Below are positions 42,901 to 51,922 of a stretch of DNA of 64,000 nucleotides, piece by piece. The notes beneath the pieces were generated by a model, which worked only from the letters and a program-made list of their open reading frames with translations, had not been told where the DNA came from and ran no database searches. A program made the position numbers and the translations under genes. The stretch is from the NCBI RefSeq assembly GCF_018139145.2, contig NC_059471.1:203875494-203939493 (forward strand), given 5' to 3'. Source of the DNA: Gymnogyps californianus (lineage: Eukaryota > Chordata > Aves > Accipitriformes > Cathartidae). Each line of letters starts with the position of its first letter. The stretch's first letter is position 1.

Positions 42901-44560
42901 AATTCTAGTCTTAAACTGTACTATAATATTTCTTTATAAAGGTGTTATTAATTAGGTAACAATAAGTGGATCTGCAAGTGTATGCTGTGTCAGTAAAGGT
43001 GTTACTGGGGGAATCTGAGCTCTCATTTTTAATGTTAGTGGTGTTATAACCATGATAATCAGGGACTCCAAGTGAAGCAAGGTCTGTAGGCAGAGAATCT
43101 CTGCTATACACTGGGGTTTATAGTTGGAAAAATCAGGCAAGTTTTCACGAATACAAGTCAGAACAACAGACTTTTAACAATGCAGTTTGAAGTAGAATTG
43201 CAGCTGTCAAGCTAAATGTGTGTGCAGAGCAATTACCCTGGACTGCTTCCACGGTGTTACCTGGTCAGGCAACCTGTCGGGGTTTGTCTGCTGGTGCAGA
43301 GGGGGAGTAAGAAGGGAGGAGAAGATTGTTGTTTCTCAAGAGGAGAGGGGTCCTTAACACAGGGTTGAGTGACTGGGTGAGAATGAGGCATTCAGGAAAT
43401 TGCAGTAGGCTGTAAACCCAGTCTCGTTTGAACGTGTGATCGCCTGCGTGCAGTCCTACTGAGAAAGCTAGCTTCCCCGCTCACCTTCCGAAGGTGTCCA
43501 GTCGGAGCTGAGAGGACATCCGGCAGTGCTGTAAAAGTCACCTGCCACCGATAACTGGGTGTTTCTCGTTATTCAGTTGTGAGATAAAGGTGCCCCGTGG
43601 TTGTTTTGATTTCACCCTAGTAGTTTCTTTTGGTCATTAGCTGCATTTGTTGAAGTGCACTGTACTCTCAGCTGCTCCTGTGGGGGGACTGGTGGATTGT
43701 GAGGATAACTGTTGTGGGCCTGTCTGCTCTCTCCCGTTGCATTAAACTCAGTCAGGTTAAACTTGGACAAATTGTTCTCAATTCATGTGTAATTTGAATG
43801 TTGCTGCATCTGTTTGAGACCTGAACGCAGGCTTGTATACATAAAAGCGTGCCTGTTTTTCCAACTATTGTTGCTTTAATAAAAAAAAAAAATATTACTT
43901 TTCCCTACAAAAACTACTTGGTTTTTAACAAACATTAATGGAATGGTAGTTTTACAGTCAAATTATTTGTGCCTGTTAATAAAAATTACGTATTAAAAGC
44001 TTGTTTTCTCCAGATTTTATCCTTGTTCTAGGTTTATAACTAATCAAGTGTTTTTGTCTTCATAGTGCTTTTAGGTGCCTGAATGTGTTAACACTTCAAG
44101 ACCTCAGTATGTGGTGGTTTTTAAATACTGAGTAACTAGATCATTTTATTAAGGGAAGGTGACAACGTGTATGCTGTGTGGGGATTCCTTGTGCATGAAA
44201 ACATGCTGTGTAGAGGAAAAGATTCTTCAGAGTTGTCGTCTAATTGCTGCTTTTTATTTGTAATGATACATCAAGTTAATGAACATGAGATTCACCAAAG
44301 CTTACTAAAATCAGACAGTCCCAAAAGGAAATACACTGTTTATTGAAAGCAGTTCCTTTTCTTAACGATCTAATGTAATCAGTAAACAGGGAGGGAATTT
44401 AGTTCAGGGACTTGAAATAAATTCCTGCTTTCAGTTCTGTCAGACACAGATGTTATTAAAGTATTGTATACTGAAAGACATTTTGTGATTTTGAACCTGG
44501 CTCTGGTTTCTCTTTTAGAAGACATCAAACCGGACTGGTAGAATAAGGACTCTTCCATAA
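11643..44560 (+). CDS. ATXN7L1: ATXN7L1 (ataxin-7-like protein 1), C-terminal nine coding exons
   Basis: Nine exons: 11643-11865, 20722-21005, 25934-26016, 26875-27131, 29363-29555, 32025-32146, 35350-36304, 40499-40573 and 44519-44560. All junctions are AG/GT and the phases close without a gap, giving 744 residues (first one split) and a TAA. The product matches my recollection of vertebrate ATXN7L1 along its length, including the C-terminal end GRIRTLP. Residues about 170-222 form the SCA7 domain, with C179-x10-C190-x5-C196-x2-H199. The rest is Ser/Pro/Lys-rich and probably disordered, with short basic stretches such as KKKKPQ and GKKRKN. The ataxin-7 family is known from the SAGA coactivator, where ATXN7 anchors the deubiquitinase module; that ATXN7L1 does likewise is inference. 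About 117 N-terminal residues are missing compared with the roughly 861-residue human form as I recall it; they should lie upstream of the window. There is no frameshift or premature stop. Confidence 0.95.
12560..12770 (+). repeat. MIR/CORE-SINE-like relic
   Basis: The order of short motifs matches the old amniote MIR/L3-tail type: a GACTCAAGAGATCTGGGTTC-like block, a 'GGTTCTGCACAGGCTACTGT' block, 'GCCTCAGTTGTGTGTCTGTG', and a final TGTAAAGAT-like segment. It is heavily diverged; the assignment is from recalled consensus and not from an alignment. Confidence 0.5.
15307..15332. repeat. Perfect 11-bp inverted repeat with 4-base loop
   Basis: AAATGATTACC, loop TATG, then GGTAATCATTT. It is in an ATXN7L1 intron. 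No function is known to me. Confidence 0.8.
15937..16032 (+). repeat. 20-bp tandem repeat at CR1 terminus
   Basis: About five units of roughly GAATAGAATAGAATAAGGTG begin near 15937, 15957, 15976, 15996 and 16016. CR1 elements end in a short 8-bp tandem motif; this looks like an expansion of such a tail into a minisatellite. Confidence 0.8.
15937..17520 (-). mobile_element. Ancient CR1/L3-like LINE fragment, minus orientation
   Basis: Read on the minus strand, the left end is a CR1-type 3' terminus (GGTCCCTTCCAACTGAAA), here joined to an expanded terminal tandem repeat. Moving right, successive blocks resemble the reverse-transcriptase and downstream part of old CR1/L3 elements in the correct order: the TATTCCAG block near 16262, the ATCAGCAAATGTTGTCACCA block near 16587, the CTTTTCCATTATTTCTTCCA block near 16934 and the region near 17205-17310. 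Only short frames remain open, so it is long dead. Ends are approximate. Confidence 0.6.
20722..21005 (+). CDS. ATXN7L1: ATXN7L1 exon, VPVPVVSLEKIPNL region
   Basis: The acceptor follows a T-rich tract ending TTTTGCAG and the donor is GTGAG at 21006. The first base completes the Cys codon begun in the previous exon, then VPVPVVSLEKIPNLVKADG follows. A Thr/Ser-rich run is in the middle, and the exon ends near KPYKRLS with one base of a Glu codon. The segment linking the zinc finger to the SCA7 domain is conserved as I recall it in mammals, which fixes the frame. Confidence 0.95.
21883..21910 (+). repeat. Poly-T run (28)
   Basis: An uninterrupted T homopolymer in intron. It is likely length-variable and could reflect an assembly-sensitive site. 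Confidence 0.9.
23552..23580 (+). repeat. A-run followed directly by T-run
   Basis: About 20 A followed by 9 T, a self-complementary A/T block that could form a hairpin or a site of slippage. Confidence 0.85.
25580..25690 (-). repeat. MIR/L3-tail-like relic
   Basis: The block CCTCACAGGCAGTCAGCATT followed by GAAGGAATTGAACTTGCAGG resembles the reverse of the conserved MIR/L3 tail core. It is very diverged and recalled, not aligned. Confidence 0.4.
25934..26016 (+). CDS. ATXN7L1: ATXN7L1 exon, first half of SCA7 zinc-binding domain
   Basis: This 83-base exon codes for REFDPNKHCGVLDPETK and then KPCTRSLTCK. It holds three of the four SCA7 zinc ligands (C179, C190, C196 of the window protein). 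The acceptor is CAG at 25931-25933 and the donor GTATT at 26017. Intron retention would add a short tail ending at a stop near 26056. The domain is the family signature. Confidence 0.96.
26017..26874 (+). other. ATXN7L1: ATXN7L1 intron splitting the SCA7 domain
   Basis: An 858-base intron between the third and fourth zinc ligands of the SCA7 domain. AT-rich, with no element recognised. Confidence 0.9.
26875..27131 (+). CDS. ATXN7L1: ATXN7L1 exon, second half of SCA7 domain
   Basis: The exon starts in phase with THSLNHRRAVPGRKKQFD, supplying the fourth zinc ligand (H199) and the basic helical part of the SCA7 domain, and continues LLAEHKARSREKE. After that it is Ser/Pro-rich with PAKSRPPNSVLPR at the end. 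The acceptor is TTTTTAG and the donor GTAAGC. It ends with two bases of an Arg codon. Confidence 0.96.
27132..29362 (+). other. ATXN7L1: ATXN7L1 intron
   Basis: A 2.2-kb intron. A moderately GC-richer stretch at about 28330-28720 has no recognised element or gene. Nothing else is supportable. Confidence 0.9.
29363..29555 (+). CDS. ATXN7L1: ATXN7L1 exon, SSANSINSNSSSNHSG region
   Basis: The acceptor is CTTCTAG at 29356-29362. The exon completes Arg and then codes PSSANSINSNSSSNHSG, an acidic stretch (DEGEVDGAEESEKLD) and HHPRPLG. The donor is GTATG at 29556, in phase 0. The acidic patch followed by a His/Pro motif is conserved in the family as I recall it. Confidence 0.94.
29556..32024 (+). 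other. ATXN7L1: ATXN7L1 intron
   Basis: A 2.5-kb intron. Short open frames are unrelated to known families by eye. A small hairpin (ACACCTTT, TT, AAAGGTGT) lies at 31896-31913. No transposon is recognised. Confidence 0.9.
32025..32146 (+). CDS. ATXN7L1: ATXN7L1 exon, FCSYGSRLMGRGYYVFD block
   Basis: A compact, highly conserved block: FCSYGSRLMGRGYYVFDRRW, then HFRFALNSMVEKHLNSQMW. Unlike its neighbours it is not low-complexity, so it is probably a folded segment; it is shared by ATXN7 and its paralogues. The acceptor is TTTCAG at 32019-32024 and the donor GTAAGT at 32147. It ends with two bases of a Lys codon. Confidence 0.95.
33695..33840 (-). repeat. MIR/L3-tail-like relic
   Basis: It contains ACAAAGTACTTTTTATCCCT, then CTTTACAAAGGTGGGTAAGA, AATTATTGGCC and GAACTGAGGAAT in the order of the reversed tail of old amniote MIR/L3 repeats. 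Diverged, and recalled from consensus. Confidence 0.5.
35288..35349 (+). promoter_or_regulatory. ATXN7L1: Extended polypyrimidine tract and 3' splice site
   Basis: About 60 bases that are almost all pyrimidine, including 22 consecutive T at 35308-35329, precede the acceptor TATTTAG at 35343-35349 of the largest ATXN7L1 exon. Length changes in such tracts can alter exon inclusion; that this one does so is inference. Confidence 0.75.
35350..36304 (+). CDS. ATXN7L1: ATXN7L1 large Ser-rich exon
   Basis: The longest exon, 318 codons. It begins KIPPAADSPMPSPAAH, contains SFKAPS-like and PSPSHKPSKTKTSKSSK segments, a ten-serine run (35780-35809) with a second serine cluster just after it, KSEGKKRKNSSSSSK and KITKMPGMNSVH, and ends SISRQ. 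The acceptor sits after an unusually long T-rich tract (22 consecutive T at 35308-35329) and the donor is GTAAGG at 36305. The composition suggests an intrinsically disordered region with basic clusters that could serve in nuclear import. Other open frames here are shadows of the serine codons. Confidence 0.96.
36305..40498 (+). other. ATXN7L1: ATXN7L1 intron
   Basis: A 4.2-kb intron. An AT/GT-alternating tract (TATA/TGTG) lies at about 38020-38090. No gene or transposon is recognised. Confidence 0.9.
38020..38090 (+). repeat. (TA)n/(TG)n-rich simple sequence
   Basis: Alternating purine-pyrimidine sequence with short palindromes such as ACATATATATGT. It may adopt cruciform or Z-like structure. 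Confidence 0.75.
40499..40573 (+). CDS. ATXN7L1: ATXN7L1 penultimate exon
   Basis: A short 25-codon exon, IGKNSSVALSQSSPSS then TSNPVHNRQ. It is in phase 0 at both ends, so skipping it would leave the frame intact. The acceptor is TCTTTCAG and the donor GTAAGT. It matches the near-C-terminal region I recall in mammals. Confidence 0.9.
41088..41155 (+). repeat. 45-bp-offset direct repeat
   Basis: A 23-base copy beginning CATAATCTGAGTTCTGTGAG at 41088 recurs exactly at 41133, with a further partial copy of TGTGAGAAATCC between them. Local tandem duplication. Confidence 0.85.
42281..42285 (+). repeat. Target-site duplication, left copy
   Basis: CCAAT, identical to the copy at 42870-42874 on the other side of the solo LTR. 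Confidence 0.85.
42286..42869 (-). mobile_element. Solo LTR of an avian endogenous retrovirus (ERVL-like)
   Basis: Bounded by TG...CA: the plus strand starts TGTCGTGGTTTAACCCCAGC and ends AAACCAGGACA. It is flanked by a perfect 5-bp target duplication CCAAT at 42281-42285 and 42870-42874. Read on the minus strand it has a TATATAAA box (reverse of TTTATATA near 42591) upstream of TTAAACTGTCTTTATC near 42393-42408, as expected for promoter then R/U5. I recall this LTR as widespread in birds. There is no internal retroviral sequence, so it arose by LTR-LTR recombination. The ERVL class is suggested by the 5-bp duplication. Confidence 0.85.
42870..42874 (+). repeat. Target-site duplication, right copy
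   Basis: CCAAT, identical to the copy at 42281-42285. Confidence 0.85.
44519..44560 (+). CDS. ATXN7L1: ATXN7L1 terminal coding exon and stop
   Basis: The acceptor is TCTTTTAG at 44511-44518. It codes KTSNRTGRIRTLP followed by TAA at 44558-44560. The NRTGRIRTLP terminus is the same as I recall for mammalian ATXN7L1, which settles the gene identity and the end of the reading frame. Confidence 0.95.
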   Translation, partial: KTSNRTGRIRTLP

Positions 44561-46939
44561 CAAGGAAAAGGAACCAGCCTATAATCTCTAGCTCTCAGCA
44601 GCCCTACTCCACAGGGTTTTTCTTTTCTATGTCCTGCAGATGGATTTAACCTTTTATGAATTTGTGGTTTTAAAGAGAATTAAATTTACAGAAAACTGTA
44701 ATAGTGATTTGTTTAGTTTTTCACTTGTATTTGCCACTGATCTGTGTGTTCTGCTTGGTTATGTTTCATGCCTTTTAAAGCTGTTAGCGTTGCAATGCTC
44801 CCTTTGTTTCCTTATCAGAACACAGCGGACATTCCAAAAAAAATCCAGATCATGATTTGAATTTATTTAAAGGATCTCCAAATTTTTTCATTAAATAAAA
44901 ATTACAGTAATTCTGTATTTAAGCTTGTCCTATGGATAAAAATTGAGTGCATTTCTTAGTAATTTGCAAACAGCTGGGGCACTGCAACTTTAGGGACTAA
45001 TCCTGACTGGTGCTCTGTACCTACAGCATTTAATAATTTCAGTGGGAATTCCGAGTGTTCAGCCTCTTCCAGGATCAGGCTCTTAAGGAATCTATACTTC
45101 AATCAATGTATAGCAGATTTTTGCACCAAACTGTAATTAATGTTATCAGGGGCTCAACATGTAAAATCCCCGTATCTGGGTGGATTTCTAGACCCTTAAG
45201 ATCATAGCACTTGATAACTTCAGTAAACAGTTTGAGTTTGCAAGGACAGGAGTCGAGCAGATTGGCTTGCATTAATAGAATTGCACTGACAGTGTTTCTT
45301 ATAGGATTACTGAATAATTTTTTAATAAAATATAGATTTTATAATCAGGAAGCCAATACTAGGTACTGGAACAATAGTACAGAGGAGTTAATTTTTATTT
45401 CTACGGTGTTAAAAGTGCACTTATATGCTGGTTTATTTACATCTTGGGGAAAGGCGAGAGACTGCAAATAGGGAGATTATTACTACTTTCTTTTTTAAAA
45501 AAAGAAGGCTTAAGGCAAATTTTAAGACTAAAAATGTTTAAGCAATTATAAACAAGGCTAGACCCTTTGAAAAAAGTTTAGAAATATTCTTAAAATAAAT
45601 TTTTATAGTGTTAATTTTGTAATAATTTATGTTTTGCTATACTTCAGAGCTAACTGACCGGTATAGTTTCAGAAACAGTATGAAACTTAGGAAAGTTTAA
45701 GCAATGTTTATATTTTTAAAATGTTCTTTGAATTATGTTTTTATTGTACATTTCTTCAGACTGAAAAATGTGTACATATCTTTGTTATTTTTGCACAATT
45801 TTTGTCTTGTTCAGTTTTAGGAGCAGTACTATGTTGATTTTTTTTAATTTATTTTGAGTTATAAAACTGCAGGAGTTTAAAAATCTCAGTAACAAAGTCA
45901 TCCTCTGTAATCAATGAACTGCTATTTCTAGTTGTTGAGGGAAAACAGTGGTTGTGAGATTCAGTGGTTGCTTCTGAGAAATAATGCTAATCAATGACTG
46001 AAGGAGCAATTTTGTAGTTTTAGGAAGCTTTAGCTCTTTCCATGCATCTTTTAATTGGAAAGCTGGAATATGGAGCCTGTCCTTTGAATGCTGCTTAAAT
46101 TTTTTTTCAACTGGCTTACACCTGACAGCATTTCAGGAAAGTTAAGCACGAAGTAAAATCCCACAGTGTTCTTTCATCATCAAAGAATCATTATTTAATT
46201 ATATGTATCAAAAATTTCAGCCTGAAAAGTGAAATGGAAGTAAAAATTTGAAAAACATGGATACAAACTGGACCAGCCTATAATGCATTATTAGTGTAGC
46301 ATTCACTCGGTAGTTCTTTTTCTTCCCCATTTGCCTGAAAATCTTGTGATTTGTTTCCAGCAATAGAGGCTCAGAAGCTTTGGTTGTTACACATACGCAA
46401 TGCATAGGCCCGTCAGCCATAAAAAGCAACTTGGATAACTTGTATGCCTTCTTTTGTATTGATGTAACAATTGTAAATAGTGCTGATCGACCTTTGTAGA
46501 GAATAGTTTATACAGCATATTCTATTATTGCTGATTCTCAGTGAACTATTGTTTTAAAAAAAAGAAGAAAAAAAGAAATTTTTCTATTTACACCTTATAT
46601 TTTGTTATGCTGTTGACCCATGGCACTTTAACAAAACTCTGTGGGTTTTGCATAGCTGGTCAGTCATGGGATATATTAAATAACTGTTGTTGCACAGAAA
46701 TGAATTTGCACCTGCTATATTGTGCTTTCCTACTACAGATTTTAGAACCTTTTCCAGAAGACTTTTGAAGAAAGCATGTCCAATCATTCTAAGAAAAAAA
46801 AATGCCATACTTGTACAGCCAATTTCTTTTCTACAATCCATATTTTGTAACACTAAGTATTTTCATTCTTTGTCCTGCACCTTTATGTATTAGCAGTATC
46901 AAATAGAATTCATTCCATGCTTGTGATAATTGTAAGCAG

Positions 46940-46945
46940 AATAAA
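46940..46945 (+). terminator. ATXN7L1: Possible alternative ATXN7L1 polyadenylation signal
   Basis: An AATAAA within the 3'UTR, about 190 bases before the distal signal. It is one of several internal hexamers; use cannot be judged from sequence. Confidence 0.35.
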
Positions 46946-47131
46946 TGTCTAAAGTAGGTGTAAATAGTAAATTCTATGGCTTACAGTTGAAAAAAGGAAA
47001 AACAGAACAAACATGTATCTGATTGATACTGCCATGGTTCAACACCGGGCCTGGAGATATTCTCTAGTGAGCGATTGTATTTTTTGTTTTTTGCTTTATT
47101 ATTATTTTTTTTTTTGTAACATGGCTTTGTA

Positions 47132-47137
47132 AATAAA
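47132..47137 (+). terminator. ATXN7L1: Probable ATXN7L1 polyadenylation signal
   Basis: A canonical AATAAA, preceded by a T-rich run and followed by TTTATATGTTTG and a GTTTTGTC stretch that fits a downstream U/GU element. It is the last such hexamer before the repeat-rich spacer. Confidence 0.65.
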
Positions 47138-47160
47138 ATAATTTATATGTTTGTAAGAAA

Positions 47161-50100
47161 CAGATGGGTTTTGTCATTATTTATCTTTGCAAAGCAAAAA
47201 TGGTATGTATTGCAAGACTGCCCTTTTTCTTCCCAGAGGCTGAAACAGACTGTGCAGATAGCCAGCACTGAGAATTCAACTAGTAGTACAAAAGATCTGC
47301 CCAGCTCTCTGTACAGGGCTGAATTGCCCTGGGATTACTTTTGGCATTCACGTCAAAAATATTTCTGTATTTACATGTCAGGACATGTGTGATGATCAGC
47401 TACTGAGGTTTTTGCACTGATAAATCATTTTAAAATTCCTTTCCTTAGCTGAATGCGTTTTCTCATTCCTTATCAGTGTAAGAATTAACTTTGCTACAGC
47501 TGCTAGATTTAGGAATTCTCACTTCAATGGGCAGTACAAATTTATAACCAGTCTTTTTATCACTGCTAATACTAAAAATGCAACTTTTATCTAGGTGTTA
47601 AGATTCTTGTTCTGTGTAAAGCCTGTTCCAATTACAGATCAAATGAGACTTAAATTGTTCATGGGCTTGTCAGCTCTGCAGAGAGGACTGCAGTTTTTTC
47701 TCTCGCACAAACCTCTTCTGCAAATCTGGGCAAGATGTACATTTTTCTGCTCCTTTTATGAAGTATCTGGAAACTCAGTCTTGGAGATACTGTAGGGAAG
47801 ATGCTCACAATTATGGTATGATCTTTTTTAAAAGCAAGAAATTTGGACTGCAAACTGCATTTTTGTATGCATACACTCAGAACTGGCAGAGGAGACAGAA
47901 AGCTGGCCTGCGTTACAGGAAACAGGAATCGAAGGAGGAAAATTTTACCTTCTAGGTAAACAGCTTTTTGTGTAATGTCTTGCATGTTCTGATACCTGTC
48001 ATAAAAGCTAATCCTGAACTTCCTCTTCACTGTCCAATTTGTGCCTTGGCCTGAGCTGCTTGTATTTTGAAAACTTTTTTTTTTTAATCTTGAGTTTATC
48101 TTTTCCAACCAAACATCATGAAGTAACAGTAGATACTGAAGTTTCATCGGATAGCGTGGTCCCCATGTATGGCTGAAGAGTGACACTGTGTTTGGAAGAT
48201 GCTTTTCTATTTCTAGCAGCCATTAGAAATTAAAGCTACAGCCAAGAAAATGGAATATTGCAACCATGAGTTATTAGTTGCTTGTCGTCATTGCCCATGG
48301 CCAGCAAAGGCCAAAGACCACTGAATTTATTTTCCAAATATAAATCTGAGTAATTTTTTAGCACTTGCAGGTTCATTAGAATGATTTACAAGCTGTTCTC
48401 TATTTGGAGTTGGTTCCTCCACCCTTTTTTTGGTTATGCAACAAGTATTTTGCTTGTAGCAGTACTCTTTTGCTTGTATTATCTAACATGCTCTAAATAC
48501 CACCAGTTTCAGAGGGAAGCAGATCACACTGTAACTTTTTTATTCATTGCACTCTAGTTTTTATGCTTCTGTTTTTACCACAGAACTATTTATTTTAGAA
48601 GAAAGTCATTGCTGTGTGCAACCAGTATCTGTTTTACTCTTCCAAATCTGTCAGGATTCACAATTGGAAGAAATGCCAAATACTGATTCCAGAAATATTT
48701 GGAGGAGATTCATACAACAGATTCAGACTTCGGAACACAAGAATGTTTATTTCATGCAAATTTTTATGCTATTCTGCTCCTTGAGTACCTCTTGAAAGCT
48801 ACTACTCAAAACAAGTACAGACCTCTTCTAAAACATACTTTCCTAAGTAGAAGAAAGATAAAGCTGATAATTCAGCAGCAGATCGCTGTTTGCCCTTCGA
48901 CTGGAGAATCCACGGTAGATGGTATGCATACTCAGTTCTCATTTTGTAATGCATCACAAATGACATGGGCAGGATTCTTCTGTGTGTAGTTTTTTGTTGT
49001 TTATGGCTGACCTGCAGAAATATTTAGATCTAGTCTGTAATCTGCTCTCCCTACAGAAGGGAGAAGGGAAGCTTTAGGGAAGCTTCCGCTGTTTAGGGGA
49101 AGCTTGCCAGAAGTAACAATCAGGATCCAGGAGAACTTGATTTGAGGGTAAGGACACCAGTAGGGATTCAAGACAGTGCACAACATTCAGCTGCCCCTTT
49201 GCAGATTTCCCAAACCTGAAAGATATAAGTCTGAAATTGAATCTGGGTTTGATGAACTTGGAGCAGTTACTAACATGGTTGATGCGACACCACAAGAGAC
49301 TAGTTTTTCAGAAAAGTTGTCTAGCATGAACAGAGTATATTTACAGAATGCTACAGGTATAAAGGCCTGTTGGTGTAAATACAATGAATGGCCTGATGAA
49401 CTCATGAGTGCAACCCTGTGAGTCCTGTGTCTGTGTCAGCTATTTCCAGCCTGGCCCCTACTCAGGCAGAGGAGGAAATGGTGACAGAGTAAGCATCACT
49501 GCAGAAGAGAAACCATCATCCCTTCCCAATGGCAAATTTACTCAGTGCTGATTTGGAGAGCTGTGTCACAGGTGAGTAGACAGGTCACTGGAAAAGGATT
49601 ACTCAGGCTCAACCCTTTAGAGTTTCCCGCCACAGATGCAGAATATATAGGCCTGTCACCTTAGTTCTGAAGATACTCTCAACAGCCTACACAAGAAAAT
49701 TTCCCTTCTGGTCAGCTCTGCTCTTAAATTGCAACTATTTGCCTTCCTTTTTCTTTAGTTTTCTCTTATTTTTACCCATAATCAGTCCGGGGGGGGTTGT
49801 GGTGTGTTTTGGGGTATTGTGGGGTTTTTTGGGTTTGGGGGTTTTTTTAATGTTGCCTTGAGTTACTCCTTCCTTGTTAATTCTCTTTAGGTCGTGTTTG
49901 GGCCGCATAGCCTGAACAGTAATACCAACACACTGGGCTTGCTGCTTCATTAGCAAGGAGACACCAAGAAGGTGCAGAAAGCTGGTTTTCACTTGTGTTA
50001 TTTTGCAGAGTGCTTCCAAGGCCTACAGCTTCACATCCTGAGCATGGAAGCTTCCGAAGAAAAAAAAAAAACATTCAAAGGGAAATGCTCCATTTGTGCT

Positions 50101-50574
50101 CCTTAACCTAGAACAAGCCAAGTGCATGTTTGCTCCTGCAGTGCATAACAGACCTCGTGTTGGGCCTTTCCTTTCTAACAGACAATTCTCTAATGCCTCT
50201 TCTACTTTGCCCCTAGCATATTACTGGACCACTCACTCCCATGACTGCCACTGCTGATCTTCCAATCCTGAACTCCTTTCATCTGCAGTTAAATGCCAAT
50301 GAAGCCTGAAAGATACTAGCTTCTCCATCTCGAGCTTCTGTCCAGGGCCTTTGGGCCCAGGCTTGCCTTCAAAATCCCTTATGAGGTTGCCAAGAAAGGA
50401 AAAGAAAAGGGGAAAAGAAATTGAAGCACAAAGCAAGTGGGTCAGCACTGTAATGAACCTCTTGCTCCAACTTGCCACTTGCCCTGACTTAAGGGGACAT
50501 AACAGCAGCCTGCCAATACCTATGAGGAGGTCACTAGGAGATGAGAGCCAGGCTCTGCAGTGCTGCACGGTGGG
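47161..50574. other. ATXN7L1-EFCAB10 spacer, first part
   Basis: Non-coding by eye. It contains a G-rich block (49789-49841) able to form a G-quadruplex. The longest open frame (47659-48186, minus, 175 codons) has no recognisable domain and no splice or promoter context. No transposon is recognised here. Confidence 0.7.
49789..49841 (+). other. G-rich tract, potential G-quadruplex
   Basis: G-runs of 8, 4, 4, 3 and 5. The last four (49811-49841) are separated by loops of 6, 6 and 3 bases and so meet the usual G3+N1-7 rule. Confidence 0.7.
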
Positions 50575-50815
50575 AGGGTGAGAAACAATGGACATAAGTT
50601 GATAAAAGGCAGGTTCAGACTGGATACAAGGAAAAACCCTCCTGTCATGGAGACAGTCAAGCGTTAGAACAAGTTGCTTATAGAGAGGTAGGTGCAATCT
50701 CCAACTTCTGAGGTTTTCAAGCCCAAGCTGGATACATCTCTGAGCAACCTGGTCTGACCTCAGAGTTGACCCTGCTTTGAGCAGGAAGCTGGACTACAGA
50801 CCTCCTGTCCTATGA
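50575..50815 (+). mobile_element. CR1 LINE 3'-end fragment
   Basis: Motifs in order: AGGTTCAGACTGGATACAAG, a stretch like CR1 'GGAACAGGTTGCC' (here GTTAGAACAAGTTGCTTATA), TTTCAAGCCCAAGCTGGATA, and TGACCCTGCTTTGAGCAGGA. This is the tail of an avian CR1 on the plus strand. It is truncated at the 5' end, as usual for CR1. Confidence 0.75.
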
Positions 50816-51360
50816 TCCAAATGTGAAGAAAGCAATAATGACAATTTAACTCCTCTCTCAAGGACTCATCTTGTAGGGTCATTTTCTCAGAAATACTCCA
50901 TAGGGCCTTCTTAGGGTATTTTTCTAATACCAAACCCTCTTCATTGCTTGGTCTTTATGTTGTTCATTAACCAGCTTTTTTGGTAGCTATAATTCCCACT
51001 CACTGGTGACACCCAAGACCTTGTTATTGGCCTTTCTCACTCTACTATGTCTTTCCTAGATAGATATTTCACTGGCAGAGTTTCCTTTGAATCAATTTAC
51101 CTGCTTTGTTTCTAAGACAGCATAGGATGAGGCAGAGAAACTACTGTCCACTCTAAGCCTTGTCTTTTTACATTCACAGAACCAAGCACTTAACACGTTC
51201 TCTAAGAATGTTAATCTTTTCTTTTGAGGAATCATGAGCATCTTTACACTAAGGATGGCTAACTGTGTAACAGACTAGATGGCATTATTTTCTAAATCTG
51301 CTATCCCCAGTAATCAGCACATTCTCTGTTATAGCACTTGCATTATTGCAGCTTATACGA
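50816..51360. other. Spacer between CR1 fragment and solo LTR
   Basis: Nothing recognisable; no gene or repeat that I can support. Confidence 0.6.
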
Positions 51361-51922
51361 TGTCCTGGTTTCGGCTGGAAACCAAAAAAAACCCTTTTTT
51401 TTTTTTAAAACAAAACCATTTTTTTGTTATATTCCTTTTCATTACAATTATTATTATTATTATATTTTTAGTAGTATTATATTTTATTTTACTTTAGTTA
51501 TTAAATAGCTCTTATCTCAAAAAAAAAAAAAAACCAGAAAAACCCCCAACCCACAACCAAGAAAAGACAAGTGATGCACAATGCAATTGCTCACCACCCA
51601 CTGACTGATGCCAGAGCAGTGATCTGCCCCTCCCAGCCAACTCCCCCGTGTTTATATACTGGGCATGACGTTCCATGGTATGGAATACCCCTTTGGCTAG
51701 TTCAGGTCAGCTGCCCCGGCTCTGCTCCCTCCCAGCTTCTTGCACACCTGCTTGCTGGCAGAGCATGGGAAACTGAAAAGTCCATAACTTAGAATAAACG
51801 CTACTTAGCAACAACTAAAACATCAGCGTGTTATCAACATTATTCTCACACTAAATCCAAAACACAGCACTGTACCAGTTACTAGGAAGAAAATTAACTC
51901 TATCCCAGCTAAAACCAGGACA
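51361..51922 (-). mobile_element. Second solo LTR, related to the one at 42286, with inverted termini
   Basis: It shares with the LTR at 42286 the blocks GCACAATGCAATTGCTCACC, TTTATATACTGGGCATGA, ACTTAGCAACAACTAAAA and AAATCCAAAACACAGCACT in the same order and orientation. It ends AAACCAGGACA. Unlike the first LTR, its left end is TGTCCTGGTTTCGGCTGG, nearly the reverse complement of its own right end. The part near the left end is A/T-rich with homopolymers. Flanks are TACGA and TAGGA, an imperfect 5-bp duplication. The element is older or a different subfamily; no internal retroviral region is present. Confidence 0.75.

Larger units (their letters stand above)
40574..44518 (+). other. ATXN7L1: Last ATXN7L1 intron
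   Basis: A 3.9-kb intron containing a 45-bp imperfect tandem duplication (41088-41155), a solo LTR in antisense orientation (42286-42869) and AT-rich sequence. A GC-richer patch at 43200-43760 is not recognised. Confidence 0.9.
44561..47160 (+). other. ATXN7L1: ATXN7L1 3' untranslated region
   Basis: AT-rich sequence after the stop, extending to the AATAAA at 47132-47137. Internal AATAAA hexamers at 44894, 45594 and 46940 could give shorter transcripts. No other coding exon is recognisable. The exact cleavage site is inferred from the hexamer and the T/GT-rich sequence after it. Confidence 0.7.

Noticed and set aside
47659..48186. 175-codon minus-strand open frame in the spacer
   Set aside because: No recognisable domain, ordinary AT-rich surroundings, and no promoter or splice context.
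42286..51922. The two related LTRs as the ends of one provirus
   Set aside because: Each has its own different 5-bp flanks, and the DNA between holds the last ATXN7L1 exon and 3'UTR, not retroviral genes. They are two separate solo LTRs.
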